A DNA stretch of 45,294 nt, from NCBI GenBank assembly GCA_964593865.1, contig CAZQKE010000107.1, positions 1 to 45,294 on the forward strand, written 5' to 3'. This DNA comes from CAZQKE01 sp964593865 (GTDB taxonomy: Bacteria; Chloroflexota; Anaerolineae; JAAYZQ01). Position numbers and translations under genes: made by a program. The notes below the pieces were generated by a model, which had not been told where the DNA came from, made no database searches, and saw only the letters and a list, made by a program, of their open reading frames with translations. Shown in pieces: positions 15,936-26,408 of this stretch (positions are counted from its first letter, which is position 1; each line of letters starts with the position of its first letter).

Positions 15936-16574
15936 ATGGTACGCAGAGGAATCGTTCTCATCTTGCTGGCGGGGCTGCTAACCGCCTGCGATTCCACCTG
16001 GTCCAACCGCCTGCCCTACGCCGGGCCGGTGGAGCGGACCGTCGCCCAGGGAGAGTACCTGCCCGGCACGCCGATCCGATACCTGGGGCAGGTTGCCAAA
16101 GGCGCCCGTCTCTCCATCAAGGGCAAGGAAAAGGTCAAAGAGGTCGGCGACGCCGTGGATTGGAAAGAGGACGTCGTCCACGGCGTCAACCTGGATCAAA
16201 CCTACCGCGTCGCCCAGATCGGCGCGGAATCGTTGCACTTGGCGGGCACGGTGCGCATCATCATCCAAAACGCCATCCCCCGGCCCGGCCCGGCGAACCG
16301 AGATGCACCCATCCACTTTCAATTTCCGGTGGGCTACCACGTCCGGGTGGGGCAAACCATCCCCGGCACGACGTTGATCTTTCTGGGGGCGGGCGAGCAG
16401 GGGGCCGAGCTGGGCAACGTGGAAGGCGATCCTTACCGTCGGCTGGATGAGCCGATCACCTGGGAGGGCCGCCTGGGGGCGCGGGTGTGGCTCGCCCTGG
16501 ACCTGCGCCCTACCCTCATCAGCGCGGAGCAACTGGACGTGGTCGGCACGGCAGACCTGTGGATCCAGCCTTGA
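15936..16574 (+). CDS. Putative lipoprotein, 212 aa
   Basis: The N-terminus MVRRGIVLILLAGLLTACDS is a clear lipoprotein signal peptide with lipobox LTAC (lipidated Cys at residue 18). The mature part is beta-rich and appears to contain two similar units: PGTPIRYLGQVAKGARL (residues about 43-60) and PGTTLIFLGAGEQGAEL (about 146-162), each followed by an Asp/Trp-containing stretch (VDWKEDV; ITWEGRL) and a second strand pair. This suggests an internal duplication. No enzyme motif is seen. It is preceded by GAGG and follows the PrsW-like gene on the same strand. Confidence 0.75.
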   Translation: MVRRGIVLILLAGLLTACDSTWSNRLPYAGPVERTVAQGEYLPGTPIRYLGQVAKGARLSIKGKEKVKEVGDAVDWKEDVVHGVNLDQTYRVAQIGAESLHLAGTVRIIIQNAIPRPGPANRDAPIHFQFPVGYHVRVGQTIPGTTLIFLGAGEQGAELGNVEGDPYRRLDEPITWEGRLGARVWLALDLRPTLISAEQLDVVGTADLWIQP

Positions 16575-16597
16575 TTGAGGCGAGGAGTTGAGGTGCG

Positions 16598-16888
16598 ATG
16601 AGAGTGACGGTCAAACTGGGTGCGCCCCTCTCTCAGGTCGTCGGTGAGCGCAAGGTCGTCCTCACCTTGCCGGAGGGGGCCACCGTCGCCGACGCCCTTG
16701 ACCTTTTGCGGGAACGCTACCCCGATTTTGACGCCGGGTTGCAAGGCAAAGGGCTGCGCAAGCCGCTGGACCAGGTGCTCTACTCCCTGTTCCTCAACGC
16801 CCGTCCCATCCCCTGGGAAAAGGCGGCGGAGATTTCCCTGCGCAACGGGAGCCAGCTCTTTCTCTTTTTGCCCGTCGCCGGGGGGTAG
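16598..16888 (+). CDS. MoaD/ThiS-like ubiquitin-fold protein
   Basis: 96 aa with the beta-grasp pattern MRVTVKLGAPLSQVVG, LPEGATVADALDLLRERYP and LFLNARPI, ending in VAGG. The C-terminal Gly-Gly is the site that MoaD, ThiS and related sulfur carriers use for adenylation and thiocarboxylation by an E1-like enzyme. No E1-like (MoeB/ThiF), MoaE or molybdenum cofactor gene lies nearby, so its acceptor is unknown; it may serve molybdopterin synthesis from another locus or be an orphan sulfur carrier. Start behind GAGTTGAGG. Confidence 0.82.
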   Translation: MRVTVKLGAPLSQVVGERKVVLTLPEGATVADALDLLRERYPDFDAGLQGKGLRKPLDQVLYSLFLNARPIPWEKAAEISLRNGSQLFLFLPVAGG

Positions 16889-16927
16889 ATGTCGGGTGCT
16901 CAGGGTTCGAAACCTCGGTGGGTGGGT

Positions 16928-18775
16928 TTATCGGGATTCCGCCGGGGGCGGCAAGGTCAGGCGGGGCAGGGTGGGTTCTCGCGCCACCATGCGCCAGCCC
17001 TCGGCGGCGCGGGCGAAGACCACGGCGAAGAGCTGCCCGTCATCGGCAAAGGGAGCATCGGCGGTCCGGGCGTGGAGGAGGACGACGCCTTCGGCCCGCC
17101 GCCCATCGTCCGTCAGGTCCAGGCGGACTACCTCCTGCCAATAGGCGGTGAAGGGCAATTCCAGACGTTCCTCGCGGCCCGTAAAGGTCCGGTCCAGGGT
17201 GGCGCGATAGGCGTCCTCATCGGCGCGGAGGATGGCCCGGTCCTGGGCGGCCAGCAGGTTCAAAATTCCGGCCCGCGCCTGCAGGGAGGGACGGACCGGC
17301 TCTCCGTCGGCGTCCAGGGCTGCCTCCACATCGTCCAGCAGGGCCGCTGCGCCCTCCGGGTCACCGCCGTACATTCGCCTCTGGGCGGCGATGAGGGCCG
17401 TTTCCAAGATGATGTTGCGCGGCTCGTTCACCCGCCCGATGAACAGCTTGAGGGTGTCGCTCATCCACTCCGGCGGCGGGGTGGAGGGCAACACACGGGC
17501 GTCGGGGTCCAGCTCGGTCTCGTAGCGGCGCATCAGGTCAAAGGAGCGGACCTTGAGCCACCAGGTCTCGGCCTGTTCCGGCGTGGGGTCCACGGTGGCG
17601 AGGTGGTCCAACCATTCGGCATCTAGCTCCGCGTAACCGCGTCCGTACAGCCGCTCGACCAGGGCGTTGTCATGCACCGGATCGTGGTTCGCCAGGCCGT
17701 ACAGCTCCTTGAAGCGATCCAGGCCGCCTTGTTCCACCAGAAACTTGACGAAGGACGCGCTTTCCAGGTAGGCGGTTTCGTGTTGGAATTCGTAAAAGGA
17801 ACCGGTACGCAGGTCGTGCAAGGGGATGTAGCGGTCGGAGGAAGCGATGACCGCCGCCCATTCGTCAATCGGTTCTTGCCGATAGTGCCCGCCGCTGGCC
17901 CAGACGGCCAGCCCTTCTACCAGTACGCCGTCCGGTCCTCCTTCCTCCTTCGGTTGGAGCAGATCCTGGGCCAGGGCATGGGTCCCCTCGTGGGTAAAGT
18001 AGGTCCAGGTTTCAATGGCGGTATAGTTGCGGTCCAGGTAGGAGATGAGTTGCACCTTGTCGCCGTAAGCCGCGCCCCCTTGCCAAAAGACGCGGGGCAC
18101 GAAGTAGATGTCCATTTGGCCGCCGAACTCCATTTCCAAAACGGCGGTGATGCGCTGCAGGGAAGCTTCGGCCACCCGACCCAGTTGGAAGCGGTCCCGC
18201 TCGGCGGCGGTGGCAGGCATATAGTGGAAGCGAAAGTGGCGCGTTTCCGAAAGCGACCAGGTGAAGGTGGGGGGTGGCTGCGGGGGCGGTGGCGGGACGA
18301 CCAGGGCTTGCAGGCCCGGCCCCAAGAGGGCGGTCCCGCCGGCCCGTGCCGTATCGCCCGCCGAATCGCGCACCAGCCACCAATAGTCCAATTCGGCGGT
18401 TGTGGTGAGGGCACGGGTCAACCCTTCCACACGGGCATCCAACCTGTAGCTCAGGGTCACGTCGGGGGGGAGCGGCCCTACGATGCGCCGGGGGGTGTGC
18501 CCCGTCTCGGTGTCGTACCACAACAACGCCTCTTGCAGAGTGCGGTCCGGCGGGAGCCGGACGACCAGGTGAAAGGTAACGGCCCCGGCCTCGTCGTCTA
18601 CCGTCGCCCCTACGCGACGGATGACCGGCACGGTCGGAGGGGTGGGGGTCGGCCTGTTGGACAGAGCGGAGGGGACGCCGGGCCGAAAGGCCCGTCCCAG
18701 GGCCAACAGTCCTGCACACAGCAAGACCACCACCAGGGCCGTCGCGGCCAGGAGATCGTATCGCTTGCGGTTCAT
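16928..18775 (-). CDS. Membrane-anchored gluzincin metallopeptidase (peptidase MA-like)
   Basis: 615 aa. One N-terminal membrane helix (residues 8-30), a Pro/Thr linker (PTPTPPTVP), an extracellular Ig-like region (about 50-150), a proline-rich spacer (PPPPPQPPPT) and a catalytic domain with HEGTH (H262, E263, H266) followed by VEGLAVWASG, where E287 is the expected third zinc ligand. The C-terminal 100 residues resemble an NTF2/SnoaL-like accessory region (FTAYWQEVVRLDLTDDGR). The protein should face outward and cleave peptides; substrate unknown. It is convergent with the MoaD-like gene, 39 bases away. Confidence 0.85.
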   Translation of the reverse strand: MNRKRYDLLAATALVVVLLCAGLLALGRAFRPGVPSALSNRPTPTPPTVPVIRRVGATVDDEAGAVTFHLVVRLPPDRTLQEALLWYDTETGHTPRRIVGPLPPDVTLSYRLDARVEGLTRALTTTAELDYWWLVRDSAGDTARAGGTALLGPGLQALVVPPPPPQPPPTFTWSLSETRHFRFHYMPATAAERDRFQLGRVAEASLQRITAVLEMEFGGQMDIYFVPRVFWQGGAAYGDKVQLISYLDRNYTAIETWTYFTHEGTHALAQDLLQPKEEGGPDGVLVEGLAVWASGGHYRQEPIDEWAAVIASSDRYIPLHDLRTGSFYEFQHETAYLESASFVKFLVEQGGLDRFKELYGLANHDPVHDNALVERLYGRGYAELDAEWLDHLATVDPTPEQAETWWLKVRSFDLMRRYETELDPDARVLPSTPPPEWMSDTLKLFIGRVNEPRNIILETALIAAQRRMYGGDPEGAAALLDDVEAALDADGEPVRPSLQARAGILNLLAAQDRAILRADEDAYRATLDRTFTGREERLELPFTAYWQEVVRLDLTDDGRRAEGVVLLHARTADAPFADDGQLFAVVFARAAEGWRMVAREPTLPRLTLPPPAESR

Positions 18776-18828
18776 GGGGGTTCCCCACTTCCGTTCGGTT
18801 CGCTCATCGGTATCCGGTCCGGCGGCCC

Positions 18829-18857
18829 ATTGTAAATCAAACGTCCTTTCCGGTCAA
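18829..18857 (-). promoter_or_regulatory. Promoter for the metallopeptidase gene
   Basis: Reverse strand TTGACC (18857-18852), 17 bases, TACAAT (18834-18829). The predicted start is about 46 bases before the ATG at 18775. Confidence 0.7.
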
Positions 18858-18963
18858 CAATGGGGCTTGGTGCCGGCCACAGGCCGAGGGAGGGATCGGG
18901 CTTCTCCTCCGGGCTTGTGGTCGGGTGATCAGCGGCCTGCAGGTGTGGCGTCAGGGGCGCGAA

Positions 18964-19401
18964 TCAATCCTCGGTTCCGCGCACGGGGCGGCGGAGCTTT
19001 TTGATCTCGCCGCGCCGTCGTTTGGCCCGTAGCCGCCGCTCTCCGGCTGCAGCGGAGGGCCGGGTGGGCCTGCGCCGCTTGCGTTGTTTTAGGGCGGCCT
19101 GCATCAGTCGCCGGAAGCGGGCGATGACCTCCTCCCGGTTGCGCCGCCGGCTCCGCTCCGACCGGGCGACCAGGTGCAGCACCCCTGCGCCGTCCACGTA
19201 CCCTTTTAGCCGCCGCAGCACCTGCGCCCGTTGGGATTCGCTCAGGCTGGGTGAATGGGCCACGTCAAAGAGCAATTCCACCCGCGTGGACGTTTTCTGG
19301 GCGTGCTGGCCTCCCGGCCCGCTGCTCCGCGAAAAGCGAAAGCGCAGTTCGGACCGGGGGATGGAGACCTGATCGTTGATGAACAACGGTTCGTCGTCCA
19401 T
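18964..19401 (-). CDS. arfB: Peptidyl-tRNA hydrolase ArfB (ribosome rescue)
   Basis: 145 aa. The catalytic GGQ is at residues 30-32 within RSSGPGGQHAQKTSTRVEL, as in release-factor domain 3, and the C-terminus is a strongly basic tail (KQRKRRRPTRP, RRLRAKRRRGEIKKLRR) that enters the empty mRNA channel of stalled ribosomes in ArfB/YaeJ and ICT1. No codon-recognition domain is present, as expected. It hydrolyses peptidyl-tRNA on non-stop ribosomes. It starts 20 bases after the stop of rqcH, so the two rescue factors are likely co-expressed. Confidence 0.92.
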   Translation of the reverse strand: MDDEPLFINDQVSIPRSELRFRFSRSSGPGGQHAQKTSTRVELLFDVAHSPSLSESQRAQVLRRLKGYVDGAGVLHLVARSERSRRRNREEVIARFRRLMQAALKQRKRRRPTRPSAAAGERRLRAKRRRGEIKKLRRPVRGTED

Positions 19402-19421
19402 ATTCTTGGATCGCCGGGTGG

Positions 19422-21119
19422 CTACGGACCACGGGGGGCAACGCGGATGGTTTGCTCCTGCCGGTAGGTGACCAAGCCGGGCGCAGCCCCCCGGATACGC
19501 CGCACGTAGCGGCGGCGGGTGTAATCCACTTCCACCTGGGCTTCGTCGCGCCGCCGGGAAAAGTAGGCAGCCAGTTCGGCGGCGCGACGGATGGTGTCCG
19601 GCGGCAGCTCATCGCGCCCCCCACCGCGGACGATGACGTGGGCACCGGGCACACCCCGTGCATGGAACCACCAGTCATCCCCTTTGGCCAAACGGAAGGT
19701 GACGGTATCGTTCTGACGGCTGTTGCGCCCGATCAGGATGGGCAGGCCGTCGGGGGAGGTAAGGCGCAGGGGTTGGCCGCTCCCGGCGGAAGGCCCTTTG
19801 CGCCGGGGCGGTTTGATGAACCCCGCTTCGGCCAGCATGGTCCGCACGCGATCAATCTCCGAACGGTCGACGGCCAACGCCAGATCGGTTTCCAGCTGTT
19901 CCAGGTCGCGCAGGGCCAGGTCCACCTCCTCCAAACGGGCCGGTCCTTCTTCGGCGGCCCGCTTGGCCTTGCGGTAACGGGCGAAATAGCCCTGGGCGTT
20001 CTCCACCGCCGACTTGGCCGGGTCCAGGGGAATGACCTCTTCTCCTGCATCCGTTTCGGCCCGCAGCTCCCGCCGACCGGGGGTGATGGTATGGGCGTAG
20101 GCCAGGATGCTTTCCCCCCAACGCCGCCATTGCTCCGCTTGGGCCGCCTCCCGCAGGGTGCGTTCCAGGGCGGCGCGGCGACGCTCCAAGCGGGCGCGGG
20201 CGGTGTCAATCTCCGCCCGGACGGAGCGGCGGGCGGCGGCGTAAGGGTCGGCGTCGGCGACGGCGGCGGTGTAGGCGGCGATGGCCCGGCTCATGGAAGG
20301 CATGGGCTGCCATCGGTCGCGGTGGGTGAGGGGATAAGGGGCATAGGCCACCGGACGCCCTTCCTCCAGGGCCAGGGAAGGTTGCCATTGGCCGTCGCGC
20401 AGGGGAGCCAGCAGCCCGGCGATGGTTTCCAGCAGGGGCGTCAGCCGCTCCACCTGGGCGACGGCGGCCTGGGGATGGCCCAGGGCGCGGAAGGCGATCT
20501 CACGGGCCAGGAGGGGACTCATTCCCCGCAGGCCGCCGACCAATACCCGCCACAGGGGGGCCTCCGGCTCGGCGGCGGTCAAGATCTGGCGTAGGCGGTA
20601 TTCGGTCAGTTCGGAGGGCGGGAGTTTGGATTGGGGCGGGGGCGGGGTGTAAGGGCGGCCCGGCAGGATGGGGCGGCGGCTGAGGTGTGGCCCCACCCGT
20701 TTGACGGCGTCGAGGACGCGCCCGGTGGCGTCAACCAAGATGATGTTGGAGTGGCGGCCCATCACCTCTACGACCAGGGTGCTGCAACCCCATTGGGGAT
20801 GGTCCAGCTCCAGGCGCAGGATGCGCTCAAAGGGGGGCTGCTCAACGGTGGACAGGATGGCCCCCCGGCCATATTTGCGCAGCAGTTGGAGCAGGCCGGT
20901 GGTCTTTTCCACGCCCCGGCGCAGTTTCTCCGGAGCCAGGTGGATGCGGCCTTGCTCGGCGTGGGCCGAGGCCAGCAGGTAGTGGCGTTGGCGGTGGGCA
21001 TAGATCTCCAGGCCGATGGAGAGGCTGTCGGGCAGGAGCACCCGCTGCACCCGCCCGCCGAGGATCGTCTCGCGCAGCTCGGCGGCGATGCAGGCGGCGG
21101 TCAGGGCATCAAAGAACAT
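19422..21119 (-). CDS. rqcH: NFACT-family ribosome-associated quality control factor RqcH
   Basis: 565 aa, the size of bacterial FbpA/RqcH proteins. The NFACT-N domain starts MFFDALTAACIAAELRETI and includes VEVMGRHSNIILVDATGRV; a helix-hairpin region and a long coiled coil (residues about 290-430, RARLERRRAALERTLREA) follow; the NFACT-R domain has GRNSRQNDTVTFRLAKGDDW and WFHARGVPGAHVIVRG. RqcH binds obstructed 50S subunits and recruits alanyl-tRNA to add C-terminal alanine tails. The Shine-Dalgarno sequence is weak. The downstream neighbour is arfB. Confidence 0.9.
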   Translation of the reverse strand: MFFDALTAACIAAELRETILGGRVQRVLLPDSLSIGLEIYAHRQRHYLLASAHAEQGRIHLAPEKLRRGVEKTTGLLQLLRKYGRGAILSTVEQPPFERILRLELDHPQWGCSTLVVEVMGRHSNIILVDATGRVLDAVKRVGPHLSRRPILPGRPYTPPPPQSKLPPSELTEYRLRQILTAAEPEAPLWRVLVGGLRGMSPLLAREIAFRALGHPQAAVAQVERLTPLLETIAGLLAPLRDGQWQPSLALEEGRPVAYAPYPLTHRDRWQPMPSMSRAIAAYTAAVADADPYAAARRSVRAEIDTARARLERRRAALERTLREAAQAEQWRRWGESILAYAHTITPGRRELRAETDAGEEVIPLDPAKSAVENAQGYFARYRKAKRAAEEGPARLEEVDLALRDLEQLETDLALAVDRSEIDRVRTMLAEAGFIKPPRRKGPSAGSGQPLRLTSPDGLPILIGRNSRQNDTVTFRLAKGDDWWFHARGVPGAHVIVRGGGRDELPPDTIRRAAELAAYFSRRRDEAQVEVDYTRRRYVRRIRGAAPGLVTYRQEQTIRVAPRGP

Positions 21120-21176
21120 GAAGGTTGCTCATCAAATCCAGAGATCGCAGAGAACAGGGTCGGTCGTGCAAGCCTT

Positions 21177-22241
21177 TTACCAATCCAGGTTTAGGGCACG
21201 GATAAACGCATCCAGATCGTCGCCGCCGTGGACGCGGACGCGCCGCAGCTCAAAGAGGCCGTCGGCGGTGTGGGTCGCGCCCTGGGCGGTGAGTACCCCA
21301 CCCCAGAAATGGGCCGAACGTAGAACATCAATCACGAACTGATCGTAGCGGCCCATGGGGTAAGCGAAAAAGCGACAGGTTTCCCCGGTGCGGGCTTCAA
21401 TGGCCTCTTTGGGAGCCAGGATCTGAAAGACGACGAAATCAAATCCCCGGTTGCGCATATCGGGATGGTTGTAGCTATGCGGCTCAAACTTCATCCCGGC
21501 GGCGTGCATCTCCTCCACTTCTGCCCAGGAAAGGAAATCGGGGTCGTTATTGTCAATGGGTTCGGAGATGAGGAAGAATGTGCCGGTAAAGCCGTAGCGT
21601 TTGAGCAAGGGGAAGGCGTGGGTGTAGGCATCCCGATAGCCGTCGTCAAAGGTGAGGATGATGGGCTTGGGCGGCAGCGGCTTGCCCACCGTCAGGTAGA
21701 GGGCCAGGTCGTTCAGGGTGATGCTTTCGTACCCCTCGTGTCGCAGGTAGCGGAGTTGCTCTTCAAAGCGGGCCGGAGGCACGGAAAGGTCGTAGCGCAG
21801 TGCGTCGGCGTCGGGCGGTGGGTCGGCGATGTGATGGTACATCAGGATCGGAACCCGCGCCTCTCGGTAGATGCCGTCGGGCGTGGGCAGCAAGGGGGTC
21901 GGCGTGGCCGTGGGGCTGGGGGTCCGGGTAGGGGTGGGCGTGCGGGTAGGGAGGGGGGTGAAGGTGGGAACCAGGGTCGGCGTGGCCGTGGGGGTGTCGG
22001 TGGCCGTAGGAGTAGGTGTGCGGGTGGGAGTGGGAGTCGGCGTCGGGGTAAAGGTCGGCGTGGGGGTAGCGGTTTCGGTTCCCAGGGCGTGGGCGATGCT
22101 GTATTGCCACGATTCGGAGGGTAATCGTTCGGCAGGCGGTGTCGGCAACTCCCGGTAAGCCGCGCTGAGCAACAGTACCATCAACGGCAGAGCGATCACC
22201 GCTCCCCAGGTTTTCCACCGCCGTTTCAACGTGCGCCGCAC
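21177..22241 (-). CDS. Polysaccharide deacetylase with Thr/Pro-rich stalk
   Basis: 354 aa from a GTG at 22241 behind AGGAGGAACG. One N-terminal membrane anchor (about 13-30), then about 60 residues of TPTPTPT-type repeats (about 55-115), a flexible wall-spanning stalk, then a NodB domain with LTFDDGYRDAY (metal-binding Asp pair), EPHSYNHPDM (His-x-x-x-His) and RFFAYPMGRYD. It removes acyl groups from an extracellular glycan such as peptidoglycan or N-acetylglucosamine polymer; the exact substrate is not deducible. The repeats make the DNA G-rich and low in complexity around 21880-22070. Confidence 0.9.
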   Translation of the reverse strand: MRRTLKRRWKTWGAVIALPLMVLLLSAAYRELPTPPAERLPSESWQYSIAHALGTETATPTPTFTPTPTPTPTRTPTPTATDTPTATPTLVPTFTPLPTRTPTPTRTPSPTATPTPLLPTPDGIYREARVPILMYHHIADPPPDADALRYDLSVPPARFEEQLRYLRHEGYESITLNDLALYLTVGKPLPPKPIILTFDDGYRDAYTHAFPLLKRYGFTGTFFLISEPIDNNDPDFLSWAEVEEMHAAGMKFEPHSYNHPDMRNRGFDFVVFQILAPKEAIEARTGETCRFFAYPMGRYDQFVIDVLRSAHFWGGVLTAQGATHTADGLFELRRVRVHGGDDLDAFIRALNLDW

Positions 22242-22271
22242 CGTTCCTCCTCACCCAGAATGTGCGGGGTA

Positions 22272-22300
22272 AAGATACCCCAAGAGGGAGGATGTGTCAA
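22272..22300 (-). promoter_or_regulatory. Promoter for the polysaccharide deacetylase
   Basis: Reverse strand TTGACA (22300-22295), 17 bases, TATCTT (22277-22272). The start would be about 25 bases before the GTG. It is divergent from the promoter of the pyruvate oxidoreductase gene. Confidence 0.7.
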
Positions 22301-22363
22301 ATGCCCGCCCAGGGTGTGCCGGGCGACCGCAAAAGTGCGGTAACGACTTGGCCCGTTTCCCCT

Positions 22364-22392
22364 TTGACAAAGGCGGATCGCTGTGCTATACT
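22364..22392 (+). promoter_or_regulatory. Strong promoter for pyruvate:ferredoxin oxidoreductase
   Basis: TTGACA (22364-22369), 17 bases, TATACT (22387-22392): eleven of twelve consensus positions. Transcription would start near 22399, about 158 bases before the ATG. Confidence 0.8.
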
Positions 22393-22398
22393 GCCCTT

Positions 22399-22556
22399 GC
22401 TTTTTCGGATGGCAGGAGGCGTTGAGCGCGGCGTCGTTTCACGGACGAAACCGCCCGGAAGAAACAGGAATTAATCAGAAGCAACACGCCAGGCTCACCG
22501 GCCTGGTCTTTTTTTGACCGATGCAACAATGTATTTACCGATAAAAGGGGGGTTCT
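22399..22556 (+). promoter_or_regulatory. Structured 5' leader of the pyruvate oxidoreductase mRNA
   Basis: Contains a bulged hairpin (GGCG, 2-base bulge, GTTTC, 6-base loop, GAAAC, CGCC; 22430-22455), a linker, an intrinsic terminator at 22488-22515 and an SD-like GGGGGG before the ATG. A 21-codon reading frame (22409-22474, MAGGVERGVVSRTKPPGRNR plus one residue) starts about ten bases into the transcript without a ribosome site. No known riboswitch class was recognised. Attenuation is an inference from the terminator position. Confidence 0.5.
22488..22515 (+). terminator. Intrinsic terminator inside the leader
   Basis: Stem GCCAGGC/GCCTGGT with a 6-base loop, followed by a T-rich tract ending in seven T. 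It lies after the promoter and 41 bases before the coding start, so it would stop transcription of the gene behind it unless relieved. Confidence 0.75.
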
Positions 22557-26093
<3,537 letters not shown>

Positions 26094-26195
26094 GAGGAGG
26101 AAAATCGGCGAAGAGCAGATTGAGCTCGTAGCGGGGGGCCGGAGCACTTTTGATGCTCTGGATCGCCGTTGATGCCGGATGGCGACGGTGATGAC

Positions 26196-26231
26196 GGCCC
26201 GGTGGGCACAATGCACCCACCGGGCCGTTTT
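26196..26231 (+). terminator. Terminator after pyruvate oxidoreductase
   Basis: An 11-bp perfect stem (arms GGCCCGGTGGG and CCCACCGGGCC, 26196-26206 and 26216-26226) followed by GTTTTG. It is the only strong plus-strand terminator between the convergent genes. Confidence 0.85.
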
Positions 26232-26408
26232 GCGCAAGAGATCTAACTTTAGGGATTTCCTGGAGCACCAATGGGGGCACATCTACTCACTTGAGCAAAT
26301 GTAGCCCCCACCACGCTCACGTTTCTACATGGATCAGAAGATCCGGCCATCCTTCGCCCGCATGAACAGGACCGGCGTGGCGAATTCGCGGGCTTCTCAG
26401 TTTCCTGT
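26232..26408. other. Intergenic stretch with two inverted repeats at the 3' end of the signalling operon
   Basis: No gene seen. One stem-loop has arms TGGGGGCACAT and ATGTAGCCCCCA (26272-26282 and 26299-26310, one bulged A). A second inverted repeat CATGAACAGGA / TCCTGTTCATG (26361-26371 and 26403-26413) spans 31 bases and its right arm includes the stop codon of the trypsin-domain gene. Neither is followed by a T run on the minus strand. Confidence 0.6.

Noticed and set aside
21880..22075. G/T-rich repetitive tract resembling a microsatellite or array
   Set aside because: It encodes the TPTPTPT stalk of the polysaccharide deacetylase in frame; units are irregular and there are no spacers, so not CRISPR.
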